A stretch of DNA of 49,709 nt from Chryseobacterium polytrichastri (GCF_900142445.1 NZ_FRAV01000038.1:1-49709), one strand, 5' to 3'. Shown: positions 41,458 through 49,709, numbered from the stretch's first letter. Made by a program: numbers and translations. The notes: generated from the sequence alone by a model not told the origin.

Positions 41458-42585
41458 TTAATCTGATGTAATATAATTGAGCTTCAATAATATTCTACGG
41501 ATATGGCCTGTTATATATTTGTTATTATTGGTGAGCCAGATTATTGAAATGTTTTTCTCCGGAATCATAATTAAATTTGATTTAAATCCTCCTTGGTCTC
41601 CTCCATGTTCGATGACATTAACTTTTTCTTCCGTTTTTGCGTAATAGTAAAAACCTGGATGTATAAACCAAACTCCGGAATGATAAAAAGGCTCCTTCTC
41701 TTTCCAGTTTTCGGGACTCCATGCTGTTTTTGAAGATTTGATAATATTGCAGTTTGCAAATTTACATTCATTAATGGCTTTTACATATTTTTTAAGATCT
41801 TCAATAGAGCTCCAAACTCCGCCATTTCCAGCAGCAGTGAAAGTTGGATATTCACCATAATCGTACTCTTTATATTTACCATCTTTTAGAATGTATCCGT
41901 GAGCAACATTTTTGTTTGGAAAACTCCCATCGGTTATTTTGCTATTGTTCATTCCGGCGGGTTTGAAAATGTTTTTTTCAATGAAGTCTTGCCATTTTCT
42001 TTTACCAACTTTTTCAATTATCAAGGCTAATCCGTTGTAAGCAGGATTTGAATATTCAAATTTTGAACCGGGTTCGAATTCTAATGAATCGGAGAAAGTT
42101 AGTGGTTTGAAATTTTCATCATCTTTTGCAGTTAAGAAAAAAATGCTGTCTTTTTCAACATGTCTTAGATCTGGAATCCCAGAAGTATGGGTAAGAAAAT
42201 GTTTCAGTTTTATCTTTGATGCAATTTCTTTGTTTTTAAAATCAGGAAAAAAAGTAAGAAGATTATCATTGGTAGAAAGCAGTTTTCTGTCTTCAAGCAA
42301 TAAGATTCCGTAGGCTACAAATGTTTTAGTTATCGATCCAAGATTGGAAACCGTTTTTGATGTAAACTTTTCTTTTGTTTTAAGATCTGCCAATCCAAAA
42401 GAATTTTCATACAAAACTTTATCATTTTGCTGAATGAGAATACTTCCTCCTGGCTCATTTTCTTTAAATACTTCTGAAAAAGCGGAATCAAGTTTTACTT
42501 TTAGAAGCTGATCGCGATTTTGACCTAACAAAAAAGATGAAGCTATAATACAGAATATTAAGTAGGTTTTTAATTTAAAAATCAT
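41458..42585 (-). CDS. Serine hydrolase, class C beta-lactamase family
   Basis: The protein has 375 residues with a signal peptide (residues 1-21). The catalytic motif SxxK is S84-I-T-K87, the second motif is Y178-S-N180, and the third appears as HGGDQGG instead of KTG. This pattern is typical of beta-lactamase-family esterases/DD-peptidases rather than true AmpC enzymes. It probably acts in the periplasm on a peptide or ester. It follows the dtd gene by three bases. Confidence 0.88.
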   Translation of the reverse strand: MIFKLKTYLIFCIIASSFLLGQNRDQLLKVKLDSAFSEVFKENEPGGSILIQQNDKVLYENSFGLADLKTKEKFTSKTVSNLGSITKTFVAYGILLLEDRKLLSTNDNLLTFFPDFKNKEIASKIKLKHFLTHTSGIPDLRHVEKDSIFFLTAKDDENFKPLTFSDSLEFEPGSKFEYSNPAYNGLALIIEKVGKRKWQDFIEKNIFKPAGMNNSKITDGSFPNKNVAHGYILKDGKYKEYDYGEYPTFTAAGNGGVWSSIEDLKKYVKAINECKFANCNIIKSSKTAWSPENWKEKEPFYHSGVWFIHPGFYYYAKTEEKVNVIEHGGDQGGFKSNLIMIPEKNISIIWLTNNNKYITGHIRRILLKLNYITSD

Positions 42586-42588
42586 TGA

Positions 42589-43038
42589 TTAACTTTTGGT
42601 TATAGAATCCATCACAATCGTTACGGGACCGTCGTTGATTAATGAAACTTTCATATCTGCTCCAAAGATTCCGCTCTCAGTTTTTAGTCCTGATTTCGAT
42701 ATTTCTTCTTTAAAATAATCAAAAAGAGGAATAGCCTTATCTGGTTTTGCCGCTTTAATGAAGGACGGACGGTTTCCTTTTTTGTAGTCAGCAATTAATG
42801 TAAACTGACTGATACAAAGAATCTCTCCAGAAATATCTTGTACAGAAAGGTTGAGCTTTCCATCTTCATCACCGAAAATTCTAAGATTTAAAATTTTCTG
42901 AACAAGCCAATCTGCATCTGAATTTTCATCATTTTCATCAATACCTACCAATAGCATTAATCCTTTACCAATTTCTCCTACAATTGTTCCGTCTACTTTT
43001 ACACTTGCTTCAGAAACTCTTTGAATAACAGCTTTCAT
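42589..43038 (-). CDS. dtd: D-aminoacyl-tRNA deacylase
   Basis: The protein has 149 residues, the usual length. The two family motifs are present: SQFTL (77-81) and NDGPVT (135-140, the NxGPxT motif). It frees tRNA from D-amino acids in the cytoplasm. The gene lies between a lipoprotein gene (two bases upstream) and the serine hydrolase gene. Confidence 0.96.
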   Translation of the reverse strand: MKAVIQRVSEASVKVDGTIVGEIGKGLMLLVGIDENDENSDADWLVQKILNLRIFGDEDGKLNLSVQDISGEILCISQFTLIADYKKGNRPSFIKAAKPDKAIPLFDYFKEEISKSGLKTESGIFGADMKVSLINDGPVTIVMDSITKS

Positions 43039-43040
43039 AT

Positions 43041-43493
43041 TTAATAATATATATTTAAAACATTACTTGCTGAATCATAGTTGTATAGGTATGTTTTTGG
43101 TGGAACGTTAGCAACGGCCGTTGGCTGTCCGGTAAGCAAAATCCATTTTGCATTGTCTTTTGGACACACAATGCTGATATCATCTTTCACCTCAAGAGTG
43201 GTATTGGAATCTGGGCAAATATGGGGTGCATTTCTGTCATAAACCTTAAAGGTCGTACTAGAAGCTCTTACTACAATTAATCCTCTGGTACCCGAACTTT
43301 GCTCATCAATGTATTTCCAGCCTCCAACTTGGTTTAAAGAATAGTAGGCAGGAAGGTTCAGGTTTAATATTACACTGATGGGAGCGTTCGGAAAACAACT
43401 GACTGTGTCTTCTCTTGTACCACAAGAATTTATAGTTAAAACACTGAATATCAGCATTGTGAAAATAGATAGTATTGAGAAACTTTTTTTCAT
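43041..43493 (-). CDS. Lipoprotein of unknown function
   Basis: The protein has 150 residues. The signal ends with lipobox INSC (Cys 24). The mature part contains LNLPAYYSLNQVGGWKYIDE and a VCPKDNAKWILLTGQP segment, with Cys residues (46-ish CFPNAP, CPDSN, CPK) that could form disulfides. No domain recognised, but length and pattern resemble small lipoproteins with a Rieske-like fold in Flavobacteriia; this is a weak guess. It is transcribed divergently from greA. Confidence 0.72.
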   Translation of the reverse strand: MKKSFSILSIFTMLIFSVLTINSCGTREDTVSCFPNAPISVILNLNLPAYYSLNQVGGWKYIDEQSSGTRGLIVVRASSTTFKVYDRNAPHICPDSNTTLEVKDDISIVCPKDNAKWILLTGQPTAVANVPPKTYLYNYDSASNVLNIYY

Positions 43494-43510
43494 TTCAATT
43501 TAAATTTTTA

Positions 43511-43518
43511 TATATTTG
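43511..43518 (+). promoter_or_regulatory. -7 promoter box of greA
   Basis: TATATTTG fits TAnnTTTG exactly. The implied start near 43525 gives a leader of about 78 bases before the greA ATG. Confidence 0.6.
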
Positions 43519-43551
43519 TAAAAGTTAAACGATTACAACAACAAAACATTG

Positions 43552-43567
43552 TCCGGCAAATGTCGGA
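43552..43567 (+). promoter_or_regulatory. Terminator-like hairpin in the greA leader
   Basis: TCCGGC-AAAT-GTCGGA forms six pairs (one G-U) and is followed by TTATTTTTTT. This is an intrinsic-terminator form inside the leader, ending about 25 bases before the start codon. It may cause early termination, as in the E. coli greA leader that yields GraL RNA. Confidence 0.5.
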
Positions 43568-43602
43568 TTATTTTTTTATACTAAAACTAAATTTTGAAAA
43601 TT

Positions 43603-44073
43603 ATGGCAAGCTATGTAACAAAGGAGGGTTTAGAGAAAATGAAAGCTGAGCTGGAACAGTTAGAAACTGTAGAGAGACCCAAGATTACTCAACAAATTGC
43701 AGAAGCTAGAGACAAAGGAGATTTGTCTGAAAATGCAGAATATGATGCGGCTAAAGAAGCACAGGGAATGTTGGAGATGAGAATTTCTAAACTTAAGGAT
43801 GTTGTTTCTTCTTCCAAGATTATAGATGAAAGCCTATTAGATACTTCAAAAGTTTCAATTTTAACAACAGTGAGACTTAAAAATAATGGAACAAACCAAG
43901 AGCAGACTTTTAAATTGGTACCAGATAATGAGAGTGATTTAAAAACTGGAAAAATTTCAGTGAACACTCCAATTGCAAAAGGTTTACTTGGTAAAGTTAT
44001 TGGGGATACTGCAGAAATTGTTTTACCAAACGGTAACAAGTTATCTTTCGAAGTATTGGAAATTACTCTATAA
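43603..44073 (+). CDS. greA: Transcription elongation factor GreA
   Basis: The protein has 156 residues. MASYVTKEGLEKMKAELEQLE starts the N-terminal coiled coil, whose tip carries the acidic residues in RDKGDLSENAEYDAAKEAQ. The C-terminal FKBP-like domain ends LSFEVLEITL. The ATG at 43603 is chosen over the in-frame TTG at 43594. GreA restarts back-tracked RNA polymerase by RNA cleavage. Confidence 0.96.
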   Translation: MASYVTKEGLEKMKAELEQLETVERPKITQQIAEARDKGDLSENAEYDAAKEAQGMLEMRISKLKDVVSSSKIIDESLLDTSKVSILTTVRLKNNGTNQEQTFKLVPDNESDLKTGKISVNTPIAKGLLGKVIGDTAEIVLPNGNKLSFEVLEITL

Positions 44074-44099
44074 AACATTAATATCTAATTCTAATAAGA

Positions 44100-44489
44100 A
44101 TGAGTACAATATTCACAAAAATCATTAATGGTGAAATTCCATCATATAAAATTGCAGAGAATGAAGATTTTGTTGCTTTCTTAGATGCGATGCCATTGGT
44201 GAAAGGACATACTTTGGTAGTTCCTAAAAAAGAAGTTGACCTTATTTTTGATTTGGACAGCGAAGCGTATAAAAACCTTTGGGGGTTTGCTCAGGAAGTT
44301 GCCAAGAAAGTCAAAAATGCGATTCCTTGTATAAGAGTAGGGGTGGCAGTTGTAGGATTAGAAGTTCCTCATGCGCATATTCATTTGATACCATTAAATA
44401 AGGTGGAGGACATGAATTTTAAAAATGAGAGATTAAAATTAACAAACGAAGAATATACAGAGATTCAAAACTCAATTATTAATTCTTAA
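44100..44489 (+). CDS. HIT family protein
   Basis: The protein has 129 residues. The histidine triad is H91-A-H93-I-H95 (HAHIHLIP), with the N-terminal signature IFTKIINGEIPSYKIAENED. HIT hydrolases of this branch cleave nucleoside phosphoramidates or dinucleotides. The gene follows greA by 26 bases and is probably co-transcribed. Confidence 0.93.
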   Translation: MSTIFTKIINGEIPSYKIAENEDFVAFLDAMPLVKGHTLVVPKKEVDLIFDLDSEAYKNLWGFAQEVAKKVKNAIPCIRVGVAVVGLEVPHAHIHLIPLNKVEDMNFKNERLKLTNEEYTEIQNSIINS

Positions 44490-44498
44490 AAATAAGTG

Positions 44499-44526
44499 AA
44501 TCGTAAAGAAGCAATTTTTTACGATT
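44499..44526 (+). terminator. Intrinsic terminator after the HIT gene
   Basis: AATCGTAAA and TTTACGATT pair around a 10-base loop and lead into TTCTTT. Confidence 0.7.
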
Positions 44527-44554
44527 TTCTTTAACATATATATAATAGTATAAG

Positions 44555-45742
44555 ATGAATTCAAACCAGTGTTCTTTCTGTGGTAGAAAAAGAAGTGAAG
44601 TTCAAATGCTTATTTCTGGCCAGAACGGTTTTATTTGCGAAAATTGTATAGAACAGGCTCACCTAATCGTAAAAGATGGAGGTTCTAAAGTAGAACAGTC
44701 TCCTGCAGAAAATATTGATGAGCTTAAAAAGCCTAAAGAAATTAAAGAATTTCTTAATGGATATGTAATAGGACAAGATCAGGCTAAAAAGCAATTGTCT
44801 ATTGCAGTTTACAATCATTATAAAAGATTGCTTCACGCTAAGAACGAAAACAGAGAAGTGGAGTTAGAGAAATCTAATATCATCATGATTGGTGAGACCG
44901 GTACCGGGAAAACTTTATTGGCTAAAACAATTGCAAGAGAGTTGAACGTTCCGTTTTGTATTGTAGATGCAACAATTTTAACAGAAGCAGGATATGTAGG
45001 GGAAGATGTAGAAAGTATTTTGTCAAGACTTTTGATGGTTGCTGATTATGACGTGGAAAAAGCAGAAAAAGGAATTGTATTTATTGATGAAATAGATAAG
45101 ATTGCAAGAAAATCTGATAATCCTAGTTTAACAAGAGATGTTTCTGGGGAAGGAGTTCAGCAAGGTTTGTTGAAATTATTAGAGGGAAGTATTGTGAACG
45201 TTCCGCCACAAGGAGGAAGAAAGCATCCTGACCAAAAATATATTCAGGTAAATACTCAAAATATTTTATTTATTGCCGGTGGAGCTTTTGACGGTATCAA
45301 AGAGATTATCGAAAGAAGAATGAACAAGCAGGCGATAGGTTTTAGCTCTGAAAAGATCAATAAAGTAGATGAGGATGATTATGTATTAACAAATATTAAT
45401 GCAATTGATCTTCGTACTTTCGGATTAATTCCCGAACTTTTAGGAAGATTTCCAATCATCACTTACCTCGATAAACTCACAAAAGAAGTAATGGTTCGTA
45501 TCATGAAAGAACCAAAAAACTCAATTGTTAATCAATTTGTGGAACTTTTTAAAATGGATAACACGAAATTGGAGTTTACAGATGGTGCCATAGAGAAAAT
45601 TGTAGAGGAAACAATGGAGAAGGGACTGGGTGCCAGAGGACTTAGAGGGACAACAGAAAAAGTACTCGAGGACTATATGTTTTCAATAGGAGAAGAGAAA
45701 GAAATCGTATTGACTGAAGATAATATTTTTGTTAAAAAATAA
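44555..45742 (+). CDS. clpX: ATP-dependent protease ATPase subunit ClpX
   Basis: The protein has 395 residues. The N-terminal zinc-binding domain has CSFC (C6, C9) and ICENC. Walker A GETGTGKT is at 113-120; the pore/GYVG loop is AGYVGEDVESIL; Walker B is IVFIDEIDKIA; sensor sequence ELLGRFPI follows. It unfolds substrates and feeds them to ClpP. No clpP is next to it, so it is transcribed apart from its protease partner here. Confidence 0.97.
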   Translation: MNSNQCSFCGRKRSEVQMLISGQNGFICENCIEQAHLIVKDGGSKVEQSPAENIDELKKPKEIKEFLNGYVIGQDQAKKQLSIAVYNHYKRLLHAKNENREVELEKSNIIMIGETGTGKTLLAKTIARELNVPFCIVDATILTEAGYVGEDVESILSRLLMVADYDVEKAEKGIVFIDEIDKIARKSDNPSLTRDVSGEGVQQGLLKLLEGSIVNVPPQGGRKHPDQKYIQVNTQNILFIAGGAFDGIKEIIERRMNKQAIGFSSEKINKVDEDDYVLTNINAIDLRTFGLIPELLGRFPIITYLDKLTKEVMVRIMKEPKNSIVNQFVELFKMDNTKLEFTDGAIEKIVEETMEKGLGARGLRGTTEKVLEDYMFSIGEEKEIVLTEDNIFVKK

Positions 45743-45772
45743 AAAATATTTTTTTCCTAGAAGAAAAAAATA

Positions 45773-45780
45773 TACCTTTG
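45773..45780 (+). promoter_or_regulatory. -7 promoter box of the secreted T9SS-like gene
   Basis: TACCTTTG fits TAnnTTTG exactly. The start would be about 45787, giving a 33-base leader to the ATG at 45820. It follows the clpX stop by only 30 bases. Confidence 0.65.
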
Positions 45781-45819
45781 CGGGTGAAGATTGTATTAAC
45801 ACACAAATATTTACATACA

Positions 45820-47796
45820 ATGAGAAAAAGTTTATTTGCTATTGGTTTATTAGCAGCTGGGTTTTCTGTTCAGGCGCAGAATGTTCTACTACACGTAGAT
45901 GACACAGCTACTACGTACGTGAGTAAAGGTACACTGGTTTATTCTGGTGGAGGCGTACAAATGAGAGGAACGGGTGTTGTAGAAAATCACGGTAATTTTA
46001 TGGTGAGCGGAACAAACACTGATTCCTTTAAGACAATTACTACTGGAAATGTAGACAAAACAGAATCTAATGCAGGAGGGAACTTCGTTAACAAGCTTAA
46101 TGAGCCTACTGCGTATAATCAACAAAACGCTAACGATGGCGGTACAACACCTCCCGTATACACTTATGGACAGCTATATATTACTGGTGTCCCACAAAAT
46201 AATATAGTTGGTATTGTTGATGAAGAAATGAGACAAGTTAATCAAGGAGATTACCAACAAATGGGTCTTCCATTTTTTAACAAGACTGTTGCTTCTTTAG
46301 GTACAGAATTTGGAAAAACATTTACTAATGTAAGAGGTTCTAAGAATGATGTTGAATATTGGCACAATACTGATGTAAAAGCTGTACATTTTGGAGATTT
46401 AAATCTATATAAGTTTGGAGGCGCAGCCCCTTCTTATTATTATTACATGATAGGCGCTCAAGGTCTTGACCTTACTAATACTAAAACTGTTAAAGGTGTT
46501 CCTGTTTCAGATGTAGGAAATCCTTATCCTAGTGCTCCCACATTACAGAATGCAGGAGCTAATGTAAATTTTGGTTCATTTGGACAAGGACATAATAGCT
46601 TCAATGAGGCATATAATACTTATGTTACGGATGAATTCAATACTGCAGGAGGAAAATGGCAAGGGAATTGGGGCAAGAATATGTACCAATTTGCTAATCC
46701 ATACCTTACAAATTTAGATTTAACGAACATCGCAGTTAATGAAGCTAATGGTGATGGGATTAATCTAAGTAATATTTATGGAGTTAGAACAGATGTAGGT
46801 GGCGTTACCTATAATAATGGAAGTGGTAGTGCTGCTTCTAGTTATAAAGTAGTTACTTATAACTCTGGGGTTCCTACTGGAGATACAGGGTCTCTAGTAA
46901 TTAGACCGTTTGGAGCATTCACGATTAAGCTTAATGATAATGCTAATAGCGATGCTTTCAATTTTAATAATTTAAGACGATTTAATTATTATGGTAGAGC
47001 ATCAACTACACCTTACAATGTTACTGCTAATAAAAATGGAGCATCTGGAACTGTAAAGCAGTTAGGAGTTATTGCTCTTGATGCTAATGGAAAAGAGTTA
47101 GATAGAACCTATTATGTGGTTTATCCAAATGGTACTACAGGACATACTACCGCTCAAAAGACTCAATATGCAGCAAGTACCGGCAATCTTTTAGGTACTT
47201 TTGAAGAGTCTTCTACAGGAGGAATTGACCCTAATTATAGCTCTAATTATTGGTTATATATCAATGAAGCGAATGAAAATGATTTCAAGGGTAAAAATAT
47301 TAGTTTGATGAATTATAGTTCTCAAATTAAATCTTACAAATTTGAAATTAGAGAAAATGCGGAATTAGTTTCTAACGGGACTCATCAGCTTTCAACTGGT
47401 ACTGGTTTCTATTACAAAGCTCCGAATGGAAGTGTAATGCAAGCAAAACAAGGTGAAACTATTCCTGTAACGACTAATGCTTCACCATATGATTTGTACT
47501 ATGGAGAACCTAACCGTGATGTTTTAGCTAGTAAACCGACAGCTACTGTTAATTCTTCTAGAACTATGGTAGTTTATAACCCAGAGATTACTAACTATAT
47601 TGTTAGATTTGATCCAAATTGGAAAAAAGCAGATATTGAAGTTTATGATATGAGTGGTAAATTGGTTATCTCTAAGAAAGCAGTAAATACTTCTACGGAT
47701 TTCGTAATTGAATTAGACAATTCTATTAAAAATTCTTATGTTGTAAAAATTGTTTCTGATAAAGGAGAAACTGTTAATACCAAAATCTTAAAATAA
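45820..47796 (+). CDS. Large secreted protein with T9SS-like C-terminal domain
   Basis: The protein has 658 residues from the ATG at 45820, where the signal peptide MRKSLFAIGLLAAGFSVQAQ begins; an in-frame TTG at 45778 lies inside the promoter. The N-terminal part is a repeated beta structure (GVVENHGNFMVSGTNTDSFK). The middle is rich in Asn, Gly, Tyr and Ser. The last 75 residues (IVRFDPNWKKADIEVYDMSG ... YVVKIVSDKG) look like a T9SS type A sorting domain. It is probably a cell-surface protein. Function unknown. A 70-residue membrane protein follows six bases later. Confidence 0.82.
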   Translation: MRKSLFAIGLLAAGFSVQAQNVLLHVDDTATTYVSKGTLVYSGGGVQMRGTGVVENHGNFMVSGTNTDSFKTITTGNVDKTESNAGGNFVNKLNEPTAYNQQNANDGGTTPPVYTYGQLYITGVPQNNIVGIVDEEMRQVNQGDYQQMGLPFFNKTVASLGTEFGKTFTNVRGSKNDVEYWHNTDVKAVHFGDLNLYKFGGAAPSYYYYMIGAQGLDLTNTKTVKGVPVSDVGNPYPSAPTLQNAGANVNFGSFGQGHNSFNEAYNTYVTDEFNTAGGKWQGNWGKNMYQFANPYLTNLDLTNIAVNEANGDGINLSNIYGVRTDVGGVTYNNGSGSAASSYKVVTYNSGVPTGDTGSLVIRPFGAFTIKLNDNANSDAFNFNNLRRFNYYGRASTTPYNVTANKNGASGTVKQLGVIALDANGKELDRTYYVVYPNGTTGHTTAQKTQYAASTGNLLGTFEESSTGGIDPNYSSNYWLYINEANENDFKGKNISLMNYSSQIKSYKFEIRENAELVSNGTHQLSTGTGFYYKAPNGSVMQAKQGETIPVTTNASPYDLYYGEPNRDVLASKPTATVNSSRTMVVYNPEITNYIVRFDPNWKKADIEVYDMSGKLVISKKAVNTSTDFVIELDNSIKNSYVVKIVSDKGETVNTKILK

Positions 47797-47801
47797 AATA
47801 T

Positions 47802-48014
47802 ATGAAAACTATAAATAAACTAGTAAGTGCTTTTTTTCTTTTTATTGCATTTATGGGAAATGCACAAAAGACAATTGTTATAGATGACCCAACAGTACAA
47901 GGGGTTGGTCCAGGGGTTCCTTCACCAATCGATATGTATGTTTATGTTTTAGGGGCTGTTGCAATATTATTTATTGCATTCTATACAAAAAAGTATAAAA
48001 GTCAAAAAATATAA
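47802..48014 (+). CDS. Small exported protein with C-terminal membrane helix
   Basis: The protein has 70 residues. Signal peptide MKTINKLVSAFFLFIAFMGNAQ, a short Gly/Pro-rich linker (VQGVGPGVPSPIDM), then one membrane helix (about 45-62) and a Lys-rich tail. This pattern recurs in Flavobacteriia genomes next to genes for large T9SS surface proteins. Likely an inner-membrane microprotein linked to the secreted protein upstream; function unknown. Confidence 0.7.
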   Translation: MKTINKLVSAFFLFIAFMGNAQKTIVIDDPTVQGVGPGVPSPIDMYVYVLGAVAILFIAFYTKKYKSQKI

Positions 48015-48033
48015 AATTTTATTAAAATATTTT

Positions 48034-48059
48034 AAACTCTCTGATTAATCGGAGAGTTT
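48034..48059 (+). terminator. Intrinsic terminator
   Basis: AAACTCTC and GAGAGTTT pair, with inner GATT/AATC pairs and one T-G, followed by TTTTATTTTT. It ends the two-gene unit 45820-48014. Confidence 0.8.
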
Positions 48060-48074
48060 TTTTATTTTTACATT

Positions 48075-49361
48075 ATGAAAAAGATTTACGTACTATCGGC
48101 AGTATTAACTGCATTCTTTTTACAGGCTCAGTTTACTGTTACAGTACAGACGCCTGCAGATTTTAAGGAACAAGATGCTATTCTATATACTCTAAACGGA
48201 TCAAAGGATATCATTGCTTCTAAAGAGCAGAGTAAAAATAATGTGTGGACTTTTAAATATCCTACAAGTTATTCAGGTATGATGAAAATCTATTTTCCGA
48301 ATACGAATAATACCTTTAGTTTTATTTCAGAAAATAAAAATGTAAGTGTTAAATTAGTAACTGAAAATAATAAAGTTAAAGATATTATTTATCAAGATGA
48401 AGCCAATGACTTAATGAGTAAATCGCAGGAAGGTTCTCAGAAGAAAGAATTGATTTTGCCGGCTCTGACACAAATTAAAGAATATTATAAAGAGAATACT
48501 GATTTTGGAAAAGCTTTAAGAACAGAAATAAATAGGCTTTCTGGAGGACTTAATTCTGTTGATCAGGCTCAACACCCTTTTATTTATTACTACAATACCA
48601 ATTATAGCAAGTTTTTGTCTGCTGATAGCTCAAAAAAAGTTACTCAGGATGATATCGTAAACTTTCTAGATAAATCTAGTGATCTTCTTGAAACATCATC
48701 GTTATTAAGACCAATACTTGTTGCTTATTTAAATACAGGAGGCAATACTAATGTAGGGGCTTCGGTAGACAAGCTTTTAGATACTTTAAAGGTAGAAACT
48801 CCACGTGGACAAACCGTTTTATCAGAACTGATTGATATCTTTGACGTATACGACATGAATGAGTTTAAGATTAAATATCTTAACCTTGCTAAAGGTCTTA
48901 AATGTACGATTAATGACAGGCTGGCTTCAACTATTAAGTCTAATTCGAATGTTGAGATGGGAGCTACTTTCCCGAACAATAAATTCCAATCTCCTGTTAA
49001 CACAACAGCGAAATCTATTTATGATGTAAAAGCAGATAAGAAGGTGATTGTATTTTGGTCTTCTACTTGTTCGCACTGTGAAAGTGAACTTCCAAAATTA
49101 TTGGAAAAATATAATGAATTAAAAGGCAAAAATATTCAAATCGTAGGACTTTCTTTGGATACAGATAAAGATTCATACAGCAAAAAAATAAGTGTGTTTC
49201 CATGGATTAATGATTCCGAATTGAAGGGATGGAACAGTAGTTATGTAGATACATACAATGTTCATGCAACTCCGACGTATTTTATTTTGGATGCTAACAA
49301 TAAGATAATCAGCAAACCAGATCACGTAGGTGATGTTTTGGAATATTTTAAGATAAAATAA
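48075..49361 (+). CDS. Thioredoxin-fold (TlpA-like) exported protein
   Basis: The protein has 428 residues with signal peptide (MKKIYVLSAVLTAFFLQAQ). Residues 20-110 look like a DUF4369-type beta domain; 110-300 are helical. The C-terminal thioredoxin domain (about 300-428) has the active-site C332-S-H-C335 in FWSSTCSHCESELPKL and the cis-Pro in HATPTYFIL. It is likely a periplasmic thiol-disulfide oxidoreductase. It stands alone between a terminator and the tRNA gene. Confidence 0.88.
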   Translation: MKKIYVLSAVLTAFFLQAQFTVTVQTPADFKEQDAILYTLNGSKDIIASKEQSKNNVWTFKYPTSYSGMMKIYFPNTNNTFSFISENKNVSVKLVTENNKVKDIIYQDEANDLMSKSQEGSQKKELILPALTQIKEYYKENTDFGKALRTEINRLSGGLNSVDQAQHPFIYYYNTNYSKFLSADSSKKVTQDDIVNFLDKSSDLLETSSLLRPILVAYLNTGGNTNVGASVDKLLDTLKVETPRGQTVLSELIDIFDVYDMNEFKIKYLNLAKGLKCTINDRLASTIKSNSNVEMGATFPNNKFQSPVNTTAKSIYDVKADKKVIVFWSSTCSHCESELPKLLEKYNELKGKNIQIVGLSLDTDKDSYSKKISVFPWINDSELKGWNSSYVDTYNVHATPTYFILDANNKIISKPDHVGDVLEYFKIK

Positions 49362-49362
49362 T

Positions 49363-49393
49363 TTTGGTAGTAAGTAAATATTTTCTATATTTG
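49363..49393 (+). promoter_or_regulatory. tRNA promoter
   Basis: TTTG (49363-49366), 19 bases, TATATTTG (49386-49393): a full match to the Bacteroidota housekeeping promoter, 12 bases before the tRNA. Confidence 0.8.
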
Positions 49394-49405
49394 CACCACC
49401 AAAAC

Positions 49406-49479
49406 GGCGAGGTAGCTCAGTTGGTTAGAGCGCAGGATTCATAACCCTGAGGTCACGGGTTCAATTCCCGTCTTCGCTA
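49406..49479 (+). tRNA. tRNA with CAU anticodon, probably Met (elongator)
   Basis: 74 bases. Acceptor GGCGAGG pairs with CTTCGCT (first pair G-U); D-arm GCTCAGTTGGTTAGAGC; anticodon loop TTCATAA; T-arm ACGGGTTCAATTCCCGT. The stem lacks the three G-C pairs of initiator tRNA. CCA is not encoded. A tRNA-Ile2 with modified CAU cannot be fully excluded. Confidence 0.93.
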
Positions 49480-49490
49480 CAATAGCGAGA

Positions 49491-49517
49491 AAAACCGCAA
49501 CATTACGTTGCGGTTTT
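49491..49517 (+). terminator. Terminator after the tRNA
   Basis: AAAACCGCAAC and GTTGCGGTTTT pair around a 5-base loop, followed by TCGTTTTT. Confidence 0.85.
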
Positions 49518-49578
49518 TCGTTTTTATATAGAATAACTTTTTAATTCTTTTCCAATTGAACGGATGGATATATTAGGG

Positions 49579-49652
49579 GATCAGTTCCAAAAGTTGGGGA
49601 CTACGCAAAAAGTTGGATCAGTTCCAAAACTTGGGGACTACGCAAAAAGTTT
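49579..49652. repeat. Two 37-base direct repeats
   Basis: Two adjacent units start GATCAGTTCCAAAA and continue TTGGGGACTACGCAAAAAG; they differ at about two bases. They lie 100 bases after a tRNA gene. Tandem terminal motifs of this kind occur at the ends of some insertion sequences (for example IS21-like), so this may be the left end of an element reaching beyond the window. Confidence 0.55.
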
Positions 49653-49709
49653 AGATAATCTAAAAAGGAAAAACGATTTATCTCGCACGCCTCTAAGTTG
49701 TAATCTGAA

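Noticed and set aside
45778..45819. In-frame TTG extension of the secreted T9SS-like gene
   Set aside because: The TTG is part of the -7 box TACCTTTG; the signal peptide starts at the ATG at 45820.
49579..49652. Direct repeats as a CRISPR start
   Set aside because: The two units are adjacent with no spacer between them.

Overview
The window looks like chromosomal DNA of a Flavobacteriia member, most likely Chryseobacterium or a close Weeksellaceae relative. Support: AT-rich sequence, Bacteroidota-type promoters (a -7 box TAnnTTTG, with an upstream TTTG about 19 bases away at the tRNA and paaK promoters), secreted proteins with type IX secretion (T9SS) sorting tails, a short double-Cys peptide with a MKKLKRNDLSKIMG leader, and protein families typical of that genus. 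Species cannot be named from the sequence alone. Layout: 1-2755 is a minus-strand two-component operon (LuxR-type regulator, histidine kinase, membrane protein, unknown protein). 2965-3114 is a 49-residue bacteriocin-like peptide gene. 3281-5875 is clpB. 6305-23128 is a phenylacetate catabolic cluster on the plus strand: a TetR regulator, then paaK, E, A, B, C, D, G, H, I, J, Y and Z. It is interrupted by unrelated small genes (a lipoprotein between paaC and paaD, a 105-residue protein, a DUF6624-type protein, an esterase, a small membrane protein), by several kinds of small intergenic repeat, and by a REP-associated tyrosine transposase (RAYT) flanked by its own palindromes. 23129-29782 is an accessory island: a second RAYT with three copies of a different palindrome (one inside its own gene), then a compact run SUKH - DUF4241 - SMUG2-type DNA glycosylase - helicase with C-terminal membrane segments, then a decayed copy of the 3' end of paaZ and a second DUF4241 gene. 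29911-31921 holds a T9SS protein and two tandem tail-collar-domain proteins on the minus strand. 32173-38804 holds an enoyl-CoA hydratase paralog, a winged-helix regulator with a probable operator present twice, a Coq4-like protein, DUF4173-like and DUF1361 membrane proteins and two lipoproteins. 38907-43493 (minus) holds a T9SS subtilase, an FKBP isomerase, a class C beta-lactamase-like hydrolase, dtd and a lipoprotein. 43603-49361 holds greA, a HIT protein, clpX, a large secreted T9SS-like protein, a 70-residue secreted/membrane protein and a thioredoxin-fold protein. A tRNA with CAU anticodon and two 37-base direct repeats close the window. How the parts work together: the paa genes encode a nearly complete route from phenylacetate through phenylacetyl-CoA epoxide and oxepin-CoA to acetyl-CoA and succinyl-CoA, apparently under the TetR regulator, for which a palindrome sits on the paaK start region. 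The best candidate for an undescribed system is the glycosylase-helicase operon with its SUKH and DUF4241 partners, bounded by a duplicated paaZ end. The best mobile-DNA observation is the pair of RAYT genes, each with its own palindrome family sharing an inner core.
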